A stretch of DNA of 64,000 bases from Rhynchopus sp. YZ270_cl-10 (Eukaryota; Euglenozoa; Diplonemea; Diplonemida; Diplonemidae): assembly GCA_964035575.1 (NCBI GenBank), contig OZ037861.1, positions 248,001 to 312,000 of the forward strand. Direction: 5' to 3'. A program made the position numbers and the translations under genes. This document shows, piece by piece, positions 1 through 11,086 of the stretch (position 1 is the first letter of the stretch; each line of letters starts with the position of its first letter). The notes beneath the pieces were generated by a model. It saw only the letters and a list, made by a program, of their open reading frames with translations. It searched no databases and was not told the DNA's origin.

Positions 1-249
1 TGGATACGTTGTTCAGTGGTGAGGTGGGTTTGGCCTTTGGGTTGCGGTCTTTGTGAGGCGAGTGTGCGTTCCGTTGGTGTGCTGTTGCTACGGCCTGCCT
101 TCTCATGTCTCCGATGGTGGGGTGCAACATTTTTTTTTTTTTTTTTTTTGTCTTCTTCCTATCACACTCTGTATACTCAACCCCTGCCCCACCTTCACCC
201 ACTTCCCCCTCACATTTCAGAGTTTAAGAAACCAAACAAAAAAAAAATT
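1..249 (+). promoter_or_regulatory. Leader region with a candidate splice acceptor
   Basis: There is a long T run at about 130-148, then a C/T-rich tract ending in CACATTTCAG at 211-220. The ATG of the next gene follows 29 bases after this AG. The layout fits a cis or trans 3' splice site. The reading frame is open upstream from base 16, but that stretch encodes low-complexity residues through the T run and is more likely untranslated. Confidence 0.5.
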
Positions 250-2736
250 ATGTTGAAGAAAACCGTTTCACGTGCAGCTGCGGCTGCTGCTGCCCCCACC
301 GGGACCAACGTACCCTCGAAAGCGAAGGTGGTTGTGGTTGGCGGCGGCATTGTGGGACACAGTGTCGGCTACCATCTTGCGAAGGCCGGGTGGAAGGACG
401 TGGTCGTGCTGGAGAAGGGGGTGGCCACATGCGGCACGACGTGGCACGCTGCGGGGCTGGTCGGACAGCTGCGTGGTACTGCACAGGAGACGCTTCTGTC
501 GCGCATGGGTGCAGCCACCTTCCGCGAGCTTGAGGCCGAGACGGAGCAGGGCACCGGCTTCAAACAGCACGGCAGCATCACCCTCTCCCGCACTGCCGAC
601 CGCACCACACTGCTCCGCCGCAACGCTGCCCGCGCACCTATCTTCGGCATCGAAGCCGAGATGATCACCCCCGAGGACGCTGCATCCCGCTTCCCCACCA
701 TCGACCCCTCCGTCTTCGACTCCGCCCTCTGGCTCCCTGGCGACGGTGTCGCCTCCCCTACCGACGCGACCAACGCCTTCATGAAAGGAATGCGCAAGCA
801 CGGCGGCCGCCTCTGCGAACGCACCTCCGTCTCCGGGTTCTCCAAGAACCCCATCACCGGGAAGGTCACAACGGTGCACACCAACAACGGAGACATCGAA
901 TGCGAGCACGTTGTGAACTGCGCCGGGCTCTGGGGACAACAGGTCGGACAGATGGCAGGGGTGAACGTCCCGCTCCACCCCTGCGAGCACTTCTACGTCG
1001 TCACAACCCCGGTCAAAGGAGTGCACGGAGAGCTCCCTGTTCTGCGTGACCCCGACAGGTGGGCGTACTACCGTGAGTGGTCTGAGGGATTGGTCCTCGG
1101 TGCATTTGAGGTCGATGCGAAGCCCTGCTTTGTCGATGGCCCGCCGGACAACTTTGAGTTCCAACTCTTTGAAGACGACTACGAGCACTTCATGCCTGTT
1201 ATGGAGGCTGCCTTTGAGGCGATGCCGGTCCTTGCGGACACCCCGATCCGCACCATGGTGAACGGCCCCGAATCCTTCACCCCCGACAACCAGTACATCC
1301 TCGGTCTCAGCCACGAATGCTCAAACTTCTGGGTTGCCGCAGGCATGAACAGCAGTGGGATCGCCTCCTCCGCAGGGGCTGGGTATGCGCTGGCCAAATG
1401 GATGACCGACCGCCCTCCATTCGACATGAACGCAGTCGACATCCGCCGTTTCGGAGGCTTCACCGGCTCGCAAAACTTCGTGCGCACCAGATCCACCGAG
1501 ACTCTCGGCTGCCACTACAAAATCCCATACCCCAGGGCAGAGCTGGAGAAGGGCCGCCCCCTCAGATGGACCCCGGTGTACGACCGCCTGCTTGCGGACG
1601 GCGCTGTGATGGGATCGAAGTTTGGCTGGGAGCGTGCGACCTACTTTGCGCCAAAGGGAACTCCACCACACAACGGAACCTTTGGAAAGCCCGACTGGCA
1701 GGACATCGTCGACGCTGAATACCGCCACACCCTCAACGAGGTTTCCATCTTCGACATTACGTCGTTCGCGAAGTTCAACGTTCAGGGCAAGGATGCCACT
1801 GCCTTGGTGAACTACGTGTCTGCAGCGCAGATGGACGTCCCGGTTGGCCGTGTTGTGTACACACCCATTCTTGATGCTAAGGGCGGCTACTTCAGCGACC
1901 TGACCATTACACGCGTTGCGCACGACGAATACCAGGTGATCACCTCAACTGCGCTTGCGATCAGGGATTTGATGTTCTTCAGAGAGGCTGCGGAGGCGAA
2001 GGATTTCTCGGTTGGTATCGTTGATGTCTCCTCCGCATACGGTCTCCTCTCGCTTCAGGGACCTAAGGCAAACGAGGTGCTTGCGAAGCTCAACCCGAAG
2101 GTCGATTGGGCAGGATCCGCTCTCCCGGCCTCGCACTCCATCATGACAGAGCTGGGCTCCTTCTACGTTCGTGTCTCCCGTGTGTCCTACGTTGGAGAAC
2201 CGGCTGGAGTGGAAATCTGTGTTACAATGGAAATGATGGCTGGTCTCTACGACACGATCATGGGGGCGTCTGACAATGTGAAGAACGGAGGGTACTACTG
2301 TCTCGAGGCGATGCGGATTGCGGCAGGGTACCGTCATTGGGCGTCCGAGATGACCACCGACCAGACCCCGTTTGAGGCAGGCACAGCGTTCACCGTCGAT
2401 TTCTCCAAGGAAGACGGCATCGCGGGGACCATCCTGAAGGAGCGTAAGGGAGTTGCCAACATGACATCCAGGATTGTCTCGATCAAGCTGGCAGAGGGTA
2501 ACCCAGCAGTGCTCTGGGGGGGTGAGCCAATCCTTCGGGACGGAAAGATCGTTGGTGTGGTGACATCTGGAGTGTACGCTGGACCCCTGAACGCATCCGT
2601 CGGGCTGGCTTCGATCAAGAAGGGAGACGGTGAGCCCATCACAAAGAGCTTCATCGAGAAGCACAACTGGGAGGTAAACATCGCTGGCGAGATCCACCCC
2701 GTGAACATGTCCCTCAAGGCGCCCCGCGCGATGTGA
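250..2736 (+). CDS. FAD-dependent sarcosine/dimethylglycine dehydrogenase or PDPR-family protein
   Basis: An 828-residue protein read from one uninterrupted exon. Residues 1-24 are basic and Ala-rich with no acidic residue, as in a mitochondrial targeting peptide. Residues 27-36 (VVVVGGGIVG) are the dinucleotide-binding loop of a DAO-type FAD domain. TTWHAAG follows, with His66 at the position that binds FAD covalently in sarcosine and dimethylglycine dehydrogenases. The middle has LHPCEHFY and GPESFTPD. The C-terminal half is the folate-binding GcvT/aminomethyltransferase-like domain (SIFDITSFAKF, LSLQGPKA, GYRHW). This order and length match sarcosine dehydrogenase, dimethylglycine dehydrogenase and the pyruvate dehydrogenase phosphatase regulatory subunit. 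CEHFY and ITSFAKF lean to the regulatory subunit, while GYRHW and PESFTPD lean to sarcosine dehydrogenase, so I do not choose. The ATG at 250 is preferred because it begins the targeting peptide and follows the acceptor-like AG. A LINE-tail repeat lies 29 bases past the stop. Confidence 0.9.
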   Translation: MLKKTVSRAAAAAAAPTGTNVPSKAKVVVVGGGIVGHSVGYHLAKAGWKDVVVLEKGVATCGTTWHAAGLVGQLRGTAQETLLSRMGAATFRELEAETEQGTGFKQHGSITLSRTADRTTLLRRNAARAPIFGIEAEMITPEDAASRFPTIDPSVFDSALWLPGDGVASPTDATNAFMKGMRKHGGRLCERTSVSGFSKNPITGKVTTVHTNNGDIECEHVVNCAGLWGQQVGQMAGVNVPLHPCEHFYVVTTPVKGVHGELPVLRDPDRWAYYREWSEGLVLGAFEVDAKPCFVDGPPDNFEFQLFEDDYEHFMPVMEAAFEAMPVLADTPIRTMVNGPESFTPDNQYILGLSHECSNFWVAAGMNSSGIASSAGAGYALAKWMTDRPPFDMNAVDIRRFGGFTGSQNFVRTRSTETLGCHYKIPYPRAELEKGRPLRWTPVYDRLLADGAVMGSKFGWERATYFAPKGTPPHNGTFGKPDWQDIVDAEYRHTLNEVSIFDITSFAKFNVQGKDATALVNYVSAAQMDVPVGRVVYTPILDAKGGYFSDLTITRVAHDEYQVITSTALAIRDLMFFREAAEAKDFSVGIVDVSSAYGLLSLQGPKANEVLAKLNPKVDWAGSALPASHSIMTELGSFYVRVSRVSYVGEPAGVEICVTMEMMAGLYDTIMGASDNVKNGGYYCLEAMRIAAGYRHWASEMTTDQTPFEAGTAFTVDFSKEDGIAGTILKERKGVANMTSRIVSIKLAEGNPAVLWGGEPILRDGKIVGVVTSGVYAGPLNASVGLASIKKGDGEPITKSFIEKHNWEVNIAGEIHPVNMSLKAPRAM

Positions 2737-2764
2737 TTTTTTTGATGGAAGCAGAGGAAAAAAA

Positions 2765-2822
2765 AGTGGAGATTTGCAGTGGCGAGGCAACTCCACTAAT
2801 CCGACAATTCATCAAAAAAGAA
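2765..2822 (+). repeat. LINE-tail repeat, type B
   Basis: Starts GTGGAGATTTGC and ends CTCCACTAATCCGACAATTC followed by A-rich sequence. The short arms TTGC and GCAA can pair inside an outer GTGGAG/CTCCAC stem. It probably lies in the 3' UTR of the dehydrogenase gene. Confidence 0.6.
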
Positions 2823-3646
2823 AAGAAGAAGAAAAAAAAAAAAAAACTGTGATTTGAAGAGTGGAACACAATTCCTGGGAAGGGGAGGAGGGGTGTTGTT
2901 GTGTTTTTCACTCTAAATTGCAAAAAAAAAAAACGAAAGGCCAAAAAAAAAAGAAAAGATTTCGGTTTCCCTCGAGAAAAGAGGGCGGGGTATTTTTGTT
3001 GTTGTTGTTGCTTTTTATTTTATTTTATTTTTATTGTGTTCTGTGCGTGTGCTGAGTGTTGTTCTTTTTCGTGTATTTTTCCCTCATTGTGGTGACTAAG
3101 TCGTGTGAGGCTTAGGTTCATCGGACAAAACTCCCCCTTTTTCCCCCCCGCTTTTTTTTTTTTTTTGCTATTTTTTTGCTATTTTTTTGAGCAGAGAAAG
3201 AGAGAGGAAGAAAGGATAATATACTTCGGTGTTTGTGTTTCCGTGTTTATTTTGTAACAAAAAACGATGAAAAAAGAAAAAAAGAAAAAAAGCAAATGTG
3301 GTTTTTTGGCCTCATTCCTGAAAAAAAATCAAAAGAAAAAAAATGTATAGTGAGAGCTCATCCTCGGGTGTCTACACTAATACAACAAAGTTTTTCAAAA
3401 AGCAAACAAAAAGAAACAAAAAAAAAAAAAAACAGCAAATGTAACAATAACCCTTCTCGTTGAACATATGATGTGAATTTTTATATTTTTTGTTGTGTCA
3501 AAAGAGGGGTTTTTTTTTGTCGTGTCGCGTGTTTATTTTTTTGTTATTATTAACGCTCATTTATTTTATATTAGGTGTGCGAGAGGTATATTTCACCATT
3601 TTCAGTTTTTTTTTTTGTTGTTTTTATTGTACATTCTGAAGAAAAT
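2823..3646. other. Gene-free A/T-tract spacer
   Basis: Long A and T runs with no supported gene. It contains a CTAAG hairpin repeat near 3091-3123 (GGTGACTAAG...CTTAGGTTCATC) and a type A LINE tail at 3346-3400. Confidence 0.6.
3346..3400 (+). repeat. LINE-tail repeat, type A
   Basis: Begins TATAGTGAGAGC, carries the CATCCTCGGGTG loop variant, and ends CTACACTAATACAACAAAG followed by a T run and A-rich tail. It stands alone, with no LINE coding sequence upstream. Confidence 0.65.
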
Positions 3647-3803
3647 CCACCTGATTTTTACCCCGCGTATAGGTGCGTAAAAGCGCGTAAAGGCGTGTAC
3701 GGACGGTCCGTATATGCCTGTACGAACCTATACGGTCCTATACGGCCCTGTACGCGCCTATACACGCCTTTACCCGCCTATACGCAGGGTAAAAATCAGG
3801 TGG
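3647..3803. mobile_element. Palindrome-ended MITE, CCACCTGAT family
   Basis: The ends CCACCTGATTTTTACCC and GGGTAAAAATCAGGTGG are perfect inverted repeats. The interior is a series of GTATAGG/CCTATAC-like units, so most of the 157 bases can fold on themselves. A 92-base relative with the same outer bases is at 59731-59822. No clean target duplication is visible. Confidence 0.65.
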
Positions 3804-3820
3804 AAAGTGTCTTTTTGGTA

Positions 3821-5668
3821 CAGGCCTTTTGCTAACTTTGGGATTTTCCCCAGGAATGGCATGATGGTCAAAAAAAAATAATTTCCTGGAAAAAAAGTAC
3901 ATTCCGAGCTTTCCCACCTGGTAAAAGCGGTCGTCGCGCGCTTCGCGCGCGCCTCCCTGACAGCCACAGGGTGGAGAGGCGAAGGGTCAGCTTTGCAAGA
4001 TAACAAAAAAAAAAAACGGAATATAATCCAGGGAAGTTCCTAAGTGGGACCGAGAACATGAAATTCTGGATTTTAGTTTTTTTTTCCTTTTTTTTTTTCC
4101 TTTTTTTCCTTGGGGGGCTTTCTTGTGGTTTCTGGTGGGTTTCACTGTAGGTGACACACCACCAGTGTGGTGAAATGGTCGAAACTCTCAAAAGCAAGAG
4201 TTTTCAGGGGGCAAGAAAAAAAAATTGACAACAAAATCCTTCACTGTCCAGGGCTGTACCCCCAATTTTTTTTTTGCCTGCGGCGCCATTTTTCATTTTT
4301 TGCTCTGCAAAAAAGGGTTCGTTGGAAGCTAGATTTTTACACTGTACTCAAAATTTTTTGCCTGCGGCGCCATTTATATTATTTTTTGCTCCGCAAAAAG
4401 AGAAGTGCAACGCCTCACCGTTCATCGGCGGAAGCACTGGTTCCACGGGTTATCGAACCCCAGAGAGCACTTCATTGGCATGCACGCGGTTACCGCGAGG
4501 GAGCGTGTATGCAGGTACAAAATCACTGCCCCATCCAAATAATATTCCCAACGTCTTTGGGGGTCCCCTTGCATTTTGCAGCCAAAAATGCAACTAGACC
4601 AAAGCTGCAAAAAGTTCCGCGCGAGTGTAGCGCGCCCGGGTTTGGGACCCCTTTTTGAATTTCGAGGGGCGGTTAAAGTGGGCCCAGAATCACAGTTCTG
4701 ACACTCATTTAGCATTGTGAGCAACTCACTAGTGGTCGTAACCAAAATTTGTATCAATCAAGAACTTGTCCATTTTCTCGAAATGACCCCACTACAGTGA
4801 GGGTAGAGCTCGGAAAGCCCGAAAAAGGGCAAAAAACCCCACCCAAAAAAAGGAAAAAAACGGGAACATAAATCCAGAATTTTGCTGTTTTTTCCGAGAA
4901 CAAGGAACAACCCTGATATAATCCTTTATTAACGGTGCTTGGTCTTGCGCCTTACGTACACTAACCGTACAAAATCACTACGTCTTCCAGAAGCAGGGGC
5001 TGTTGCAACGGTTGGGTCACTTTGAAATAACGATGGTCAAATTTTTGCAGCTTGGGTCAAGTTTCATTTCTGGCTGCAAAATGTAAGGGAATCCCCTTAG
5101 GTATTGTAAAATGGCACCGTAGGCAGGAAGAAAATGGCGTACAGCGCGAGCGAAGCGAGCGGGAATTTTTTTTTTTAGGTATACCTCCGCGAGCGCAGCG
5201 AGCAGAAAATTTTTAAGGTGCCATCATGCCATCATGCCATCATGCCATCATGCCATCATGCCATCATGCCATCATGCCATCATGCCATCATGCCATCATG
5301 CCATCATGCCATCATGCCATCATGCCATCATGCCATCATGCCATCATGCCATCATGCCATCATGCCATCATGCCATCATGCCATCATGCCATCATGCCAT
5401 CATGCCATCATGCCATCATGCCATCATGCCATCATGCCATCATGCCATCATGCCATCATGCCATCATGCCATCATGCCATCATGCCATCATGCCATCATG
5501 CCATCATGCCATCATGCCATCATGCCATCTGGGGGGAAATCCCCAGGTTACGGAGAGCGAAAGCCCTGCCCCACCACCCCCCGTGGCATGATGGTGGCAT
5601 GATGGAAAAAAAAAATAAAAAACGCCTAAAAACGTGGCATGATGGCATGATGGTTAGCAAAAGGCCTG
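3821..5668. mobile_element. Non-autonomous hAT-like element carrying a minisatellite
   Basis: The terminal inverted repeats CAGGCCTTTTGCTAAC and GTTAGCAAAAGGCCTG are perfect over 16 bases. The flanks share the direct repeat TTTTTGGTA (8-9 bp, depending on one T), fitting the hAT superfamily. No transposase is readable in 1,848 bases. The interior has GC-rich hairpins (GCGAGCGAAGCGAGCGG near 5143) and, in reverse orientation, sequence related to the hAT element at 18712-19711. Units of GGCATGATGG occur near both ends, and the right half holds the large CCATCATG array. Confidence 0.8.
5221..5529. repeat. (CCATCATG)n minisatellite, about 38 copies
   Basis: An almost uninterrupted 8-bp tandem repeat with no spacers. 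The unit matches short sequences near both ends of the enclosing hAT-like element, so it probably grew from the element's own subterminal repeats. The apparent His/Pro/Ser/Met open frames across it, in three frames, are products of the repeat. Confidence 0.95.
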
Positions 5669-5879
5669 TTTTTGGTATCAAAAAAAAAAAAACCTCCTCT
5701 CACGTCTTCATATTCTATGAAGAGAAAATGCATCTGTTTTTCGTTTTTTTTTTTTGTCCTCTTTTCCCCTTTTGAAACTCCTTTTTACTATTTTCTATTT
5801 TTTTCCACTTTTTTTTTTGTTATTTATTTAGTTCACATATTTTTTTTTTTTTGTACTAAACATTTCTGTTTTAAAAAAC

Positions 5880-5957
5880 AGTGGAGATTTGCACAAAACT
5901 GTGGCAAACACAACCCGAGGCAACTACACTAATCCAACAAATTTATCAAAAAAAAAA
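5880..5957 (+). repeat. LINE-tail repeat, type B
   Basis: GTGGAGATTTGCAC ... GGCAACTACACTAATCCAAC followed by ATTTATC and an A run. It shows the long inner arm (GTGGCAAACACAACCCGAGG) seen in most type B copies. Confidence 0.65.
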
Positions 5958-6048
5958 CAAGTATTCACCTCTTGGATACTTTATAATATACCCAAAAGAT
6001 TTCCCCCCCCCACCTCCCAACATGCCAACCAACCCCTTCATCGGTGAT

Positions 6049-6101
6049 AGCTGTATTGCGATTGATTGCCGAGCATAATACATAATACATCACAATACAG
6101 C
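6049..6101. mobile_element. Palindromic MITE, CTGTATTGTG family
   Basis: The ends CTGTATTGCGATTG and CACAATACAG are inverted, with ATAATACATAATACATCA between them. Related copies are at 22604, 22688, 45475, 45711, 45797, 46035 and 53948. Confidence 0.6.
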
Positions 6102-6220
6102 CAACCACCAACCTTTCACTGTATACAGAGAAAACAATGCGGTGTGTCCTGAGAGGCACAGATTCCCATAGTATCTCATTTTTTTTTTTTTTTTTCTCTC
6201 CCCCGATGTCTGAAATGAAG

Positions 6221-6382
6221 GAAATAGAAACAAAGCATTTTTTGAAAACTTTTGCGGTTCTGGGGACGAACCGTGCTGCAGAAGACACTCCTCACCAAAC
6301 AGGTTGAGGAAGTGTGCGTTTCACCACAACCTCTCTTATGACTTTTTCTCTCTTCGTGTGATGAGCGTTACGTTTCTATTTT
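6221..6382. mobile_element. MITE with GAAATAGAAAC inverted ends
   Basis: The left end GGAAATAGAAAC and right end GTTTCTATTTTT are inverted repeats around a 135-base core (TTTTGCGGTTCTGGGGACGA, CTCCTCACCAAACAGG). Full-length relatives are at 14641, 51263 and 52077, all in the same orientation. Confidence 0.7.
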
Positions 6383-6852
6383 TTCTCTCTCTTTTTTTTT
6401 TTTTTTTATTGCACAACATAAAAAGAAAGATGGGACCATTTTTGTTGATCCCTCACCATATACTATCAATTTATTGATTGCATATGATGAAAATACTTTA
6501 TTGCAGTCTTTCCCTCTCCTCTTTGCCTGAAGTCCTCCCGATGTAAATGAGTGACTCAAAGTGAATGTGAAAGACCATCCGATATTGAAATTTTGGAAAA
6601 AAAACAAAAAACAAAAGAAAAAACAAACAAACAAGCATTGCAAATACAATTTCCCCTCCCTGCATTTCACAAGAGCACAAAAAAGCAATCATATCAAAAA
6701 AAAAAAAAACTTCATAAAAACCCCTTGCATTTTAGTTAAAAAAAAAGTTGTCAAAAAGAAAACTGACGTGTGTTTCTTAAGGTCGATGGTTTCATTTTGT
6801 GTAGTGAAGGAACCTGTGTGCGGAGGGAAAGGGAAAGAGAACCAAAAAAAGA

Positions 6853-6925
6853 CAGTGGAGATTTGCACAAAACTGTGGCAACACAAACCGAGGCAACTAC
6901 ACTACTCCAAACAATTTCTTAAAAA
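6853..6925 (+). repeat. LINE-tail repeat, type B
   Basis: CAGTGGAGATTTGCACAAAA ... GGCAACTACACTACTCCAAA, then CAATTTCTTAAAAAG. Most like the copies at 25360, 42398 and 60413. Confidence 0.65.
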
Positions 6926-8466
6926 GAAGAAGGTGAAGGGACCTTGTACATCTTTTCTCTTGGAATGTGTCTGTGCATCTCAGACCCATCCATTTGATAA
7001 GATGAAGTGTATCCTTTTCTTTTTTTCTTTTTTTTCTTTTTTTCCTCCCCCTTTTCCTCCCCCTCTGTAAGACGGTCCTAAGCAGCTTAGGATTAGTCTT
7101 AGCCCTTTTTTTATTTTTTTCATTCTCTCTATTTCTTTCTTCCGCCCACAGAAAATTCTTTCAACAATTGTTTATCTGACTCTTCGTCTCGCATGTAACA
7201 TACGGGTCGGGGCTGTCAGGGATGTGTGCTGAAACAAAAAAAAAAAAAAAAATAATAATCGGCTGGTCTGAGAAGCAAAAGGAGGAATTTGTGTCTCCTC
7301 CCCATCCACTTTCCGCCACTTTGGGTGTGAAATATACTATTCCAACATTTTTTCAAAAAAACAAAACAAAAAAAAAAAAATGAAAAACTTGACTCGAAGT
7401 TGAATTCCCGACTACCTTCTTGTCTTTTCCAAAAAAAAAAAAAATCTCTCTCTCTCTCCCTTTCTCGATCCTATGTCGGCTATTCCTCGTCCCCCTCCCC
7501 CCTCATATCCCAACATTTTTATTTTTTCAAAAGGATGGAAGCACTGTCGGGAGGAGAGGTCTTTCTTTTTTTAAATCCGATTCCCTAGCGGGTTGATCGT
7601 TAGTGGTGTGTGGGGTTTTTATACATTTTTTTTACTCTTTGTTTTTTCTACTCTATTTTCCATTTTTCTCTCTCCCCGGTTCTCTTCTAAGATAAAGAGA
7701 ATGTATGTTTGTGTACAGTGAGGGCACATACACTCCTTCATCCTTGAAGTATTGATTTCTTTCCCTTGTTTTATTGTTTGTTTTTTTTTTTTTCTTTGCG
7801 TAACCTAGCACCGAAAGGCCGAGGTTCTTGTGTGTGGAGGAAAGGAAAAAACACCAAAAAAGAGGGCTTCATACTATCAGCTATCTTACCGATTTTTTTC
7901 TTTTCTTCTTCACCCCCTCTTTTGAAAAAAAACAAACAAGGAAAAAATAACAAGAGCACAAAAGCAAAAAATAATAATAAAACTTCATAAAAAAAAAAAA
8001 CCCCACACCATACAGTGCAACACAACGAAGCTAAGTCGGCCTTGCTAAGGGCTGGATTTAAAAAAAAAAAAACAAAATACTCAGGCGTATCTGAGGCATT
8101 GTACACCTCAGCCACGCCTCAGATATGTTTTCCAGCCAGGCTAAAAATTTTTTTTTTCCCCAGGCGGACTTTAGACCTCGTTGCAGTGTATGAACCCCTT
8201 ATTTTTTTGTCAGTGCCTGCGTCCCAGAGGCGTTTGCACTATCAACTTCACTTTTTCTCCCCCCATCCCTCTTTTGGGCTTCTTTTCCGGGGAAAAAAAA
8301 AAAGACCCCGTTTTCTTCTCCTGTACCCTTTTCTTCCTGTTTCCTTTGCAATTCGTTCAGCCTTGCCAAGGGTTCACTGTGCAGTTTTATCTGTACCTTT
8401 CCACGCTATCTCCATATCCCTATCCTAGTTTACTTCTCCTGTTCTTTTCCCCCCTGCTTTTGGTAG

Positions 8467-8531
8467 TATAGTGGGGTTCATCCTCGGGTGTCTACACTAA
8501 TACAACCAAGTTTTCAAAAAAAAAAAAAAAA
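8467..8531 (+). repeat. LINE-tail repeat, type A
   Basis: TATAGTGGGGTTCATCCTCG ... TACACTAATACAACCAAG, then TTTTC and an A run of about 17. Confidence 0.65.
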
Positions 8532-8993
8532 ATCCCCCTTTTTTTTTCTCTTCTTCCTTTTAGTTCAGAGATCGTGAATGAAGTCGTAATCGTAAAACAA
8601 AGGGACGCACACTTTCTCGATTTGAGGTCTACAAAAAAAAAAATTGAAAAAAAATACCCACAAAACACAAAAGAGAGAAACAAAAACAAAACAAACAAGA
8701 GGACAAATAAAAAAATTCATTTTTAAAAAAACCCATTCAAAAAAATTCCCTTTCCTTCTACTTCCCGTACACGCCACACCCCCAGGCCCCTCTCTCTTAC
8801 CCCCCCCCTTTTTGTTATAAAGTCTGTTTTGGGCTTTGAAAAAAAGAAAAAAAAGAAAAGTCTCTGCCACGTTCTTATGTAAGAGGGGGTGTGCCGTCTG
8901 TTCAAAAAAATTCTGTCACCCATATTAGGGTGGCATTCAAGCAATCTGATCCCTACTTCTTGGGGTATTTTGTGTCCACGCAATCAAAAAAAG

Positions 8994-9050
8994 TATAGTG
9001 GAGTTCATCCTCGGGTGTCTACATTAATACAAAACCAAGTTTTCAAAAAA
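8994..9050 (+). repeat. LINE-tail repeat, type A
   Basis: TATAGTGGAGTTCATCCTCG ... CTACATTAATACAAAACCAA, then TTTTC and A-rich sequence. It lies about 530 bases from the previous copy in the same orientation. Confidence 0.65.
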
Positions 9051-9278
9051 AGGAAATGTGGAAAAAAAAAGTATTGAGTAACTCCCTTCTCCCCTTTTTG
9101 GGCAATTTGTCAATTTTTTTTGGGTAGGTCCAGAGTGAGGTGTGATGATGGGAGTCATGAGGTTCTATTTTGCATGGTCAAATCCAGCCACTGCCCAAAT
9201 TTACTCTACCTTTGTTCCTACCTAAAAAAAAAAAATCCCCCCTCCCGTTTTTTTTTTCAACGCAAAAAAAAAAAAAAA

Positions 9279-9344
9279 TAGTGGAGCACACTCTAGCCTG
9301 GCTAGACTAGGGTGGCTACACTAATACAACCAAGTTTTCAAAAG
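9279..9344 (+). repeat. LINE-tail repeat, type A, with extra loop bases
   Basis: TAGTGGAGCACACTCTAG is followed by about 14 extra bases (CCTGGCTAGAC) before GGGTGGCTACACTAATAC. The extra bases lie at the same TCTAGG site where another copy (48476/50276) is interrupted by a transposon, so they could be an excision footprint. Loop-length drift is equally possible. Confidence 0.6.
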
Positions 9345-9852
9345 GAAAAACAACACAGCCCAGAGAGATAGTTTGTATTCTCTCCACGAAACCATCAAAA
9401 ATTTTCAAAAAAGAAAAAGAAAAAAAAAAACAAAAAAGTTGAAAGTGAAAAAAGAAGGTTGGTGTGTGTGTGTGTTGTGTGTGTTTTGAAAGTAGTTTCT
9501 GGGTAGTAGAATATTGCCCAGGTCGTGTAGTGGTTTTTGAGAAAAACCAGAAAGAGGAGGGGGTGGGAAAAAAGGAAATAACGAAAAACGAAAAAAAAAC
9601 AAAATAAAACGGAAAGGAAGGGCATAGGACGGGGAGAGGATAGGGAGAGGAGGGCACTCTCAGTTGCTCACGTCGTCTTTTTTTTTAATATTTTTTTTTT
9701 TTTTTTTTTTTTTTTGTATTTCTAAATTTTACAAATTTAGTTTGTAAAACCCCCTCCTCTTCTCCGCCATTTTTGTTCTCTCTTAAAATACCAAATTCTT
9801 TGGCAACTGGAGAATGAACTGACGAACGGTACATGCCTTTAACTTTGTTTAT

Positions 9853-9921
9853 TGGTGCTTTCGGAAGTCGGTCAACGACCTGTCAGCGACGTGTCAATAT
9901 CGGCCCCCCCCTGGAACACCA
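9853..9921. mobile_element. Short MITE, GGTGCTTTCGG/CCGGAACACC family
   Basis: About 70 bases with inverted ends GGTGCTTTCGGAA and GGAACACC and repeated internal CGACCTGTC. Other copies are at 10502, 41550 and 42181, with a remnant near 27590. Confidence 0.6.
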
Positions 9922-10469
9922 AATAATGAGCAAAGCAACAGCTTACAGAGCGACAAACAGAAAAAAATACTTTCTTTTTTTTTTTTTTCCTTTTCTTATT
10001 ACTGTAACTCATTTATAATATCCTGAACGTCAGTTTCTATTTTACAAGGTGACTGTTTAAAGGCGATCTCACCAAAAAAAAAAATCCCCTCCTTTTTTTT
10101 TTGATTTGTTTATGTCCGACTCTCAATGCGTGTGAAAACCTTGTGTAAAAAAAAAAAAAATAGGGAGTGTGGTTGTTGGAATGGTGGAAAAAAAAGAAAA
10201 GCAACAACAACAACAATGTGTGAATTATTCAGATTACAACTTTTTTTTTTTTTTTAATCTGAACAAAATACACCAACTGAAGAAAAAAACAAAACAACAA
10301 TAATATCCACCTGCAAATGAAAACAACACCCCCCTTTTTTTAAAATTTGATTTTTTTGTTTTTTGTTTTTTTATGTGTACCCCATGTTGTGACATTCCCC
10401 TTCTGCTTCTGTTAAGCTTACTCTTTCAAATGTGCTCTTTATCAATTTATTGCTTTGCATATGATGAAA

Positions 10470-10620
10470 ATACTAAAATTGCTCTATTAAAGATCCTGAG
10501 ATGGTGCTGCGGGACAACTGTCAAGGATATGTCAAAAAAGGACCCCTCCGGAACACCATATGTGAAAGAAAAAAAAAATATCGTGACTGCTTATCCCGCG
10601 ATAGTCTAAAAATCAAACAA
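10470..10620 (+). repeat. SINE-like repeat interrupted by a short MITE
   Basis: GCTCTATTAAAGATCCTGAG at the left and GTGACTGCTTATCCCGCGAT at the right together match the uninterrupted repeats near 26165, 50742 and 60320. A GGTGCTGCGG...CCGGAACACC MITE (about 10502-10558) sits between them and is therefore the younger insertion. Confidence 0.55.
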
Positions 10621-10797
10621 TTCTTACACCCTTTTTTAACGCACGCTACTTTGTGAGTGGAAAAGTGTCAACGTCGTTCACCTCACCCCCAACCATACTC
10701 TGCAACACCATTACCCCAACAGGTGAGAGATAGTCTGTGTGGAAGCGTAAACGTATCTTCTTTGTCGCCAACAAAAAAAAACAACTAAACTAAATTA

Positions 10798-10856
10798 GTA
10801 TAGTGGAGAAGGCACACTCGAGGGTGGCTACACTAATACAAAACCAAGTTTTCAAA
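10798..10856 (+). repeat. LINE-tail repeat, type A
   Basis: TATAGTGGAGAAGGCACTCG ... GGCTACACTAATACAAAACC, then AAGTTTTCAAA. Confidence 0.65.
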
Positions 10857-11086
10857 TTAAAATAAAGGCGACAATAACACCAAAAAAAAAAAAAAACGTC
10901 ATGAAATAGGCTTTGACCCTTAGTTCCCAAGCTCTTTTTTCTTTTTATTTTATGTTTTTCGGCTCTCTCTGTAGTAAAAAAAAACTTCTGGTAATTTTTT
11001 TTGACCTATTCTGTTCGCATTTGATAGATTTTGAACACCACTTTCAATTTCTCAAAATATATATAAAAAAAAAAAATAGTGGAGTG

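Noticed and set aside
16-249. N-terminal extension of the dehydrogenase to base 16
   Set aside because: It runs through a poly-T tract and a splice-acceptor-like CAG; the ATG at 250 starts a good targeting peptide.
268-1314. Antisense frame of 348 residues over the dehydrogenase gene
   Set aside because: A shadow of a GC-rich coding region in the opposite strand, with no recognisable domain.
5218-5775. Frames of MPSCHHAI repeats in three frames, or a CRISPR-like array
   Set aside because: Translations of the 8-bp satellite. There are no spacers, so it is not a CRISPR array.
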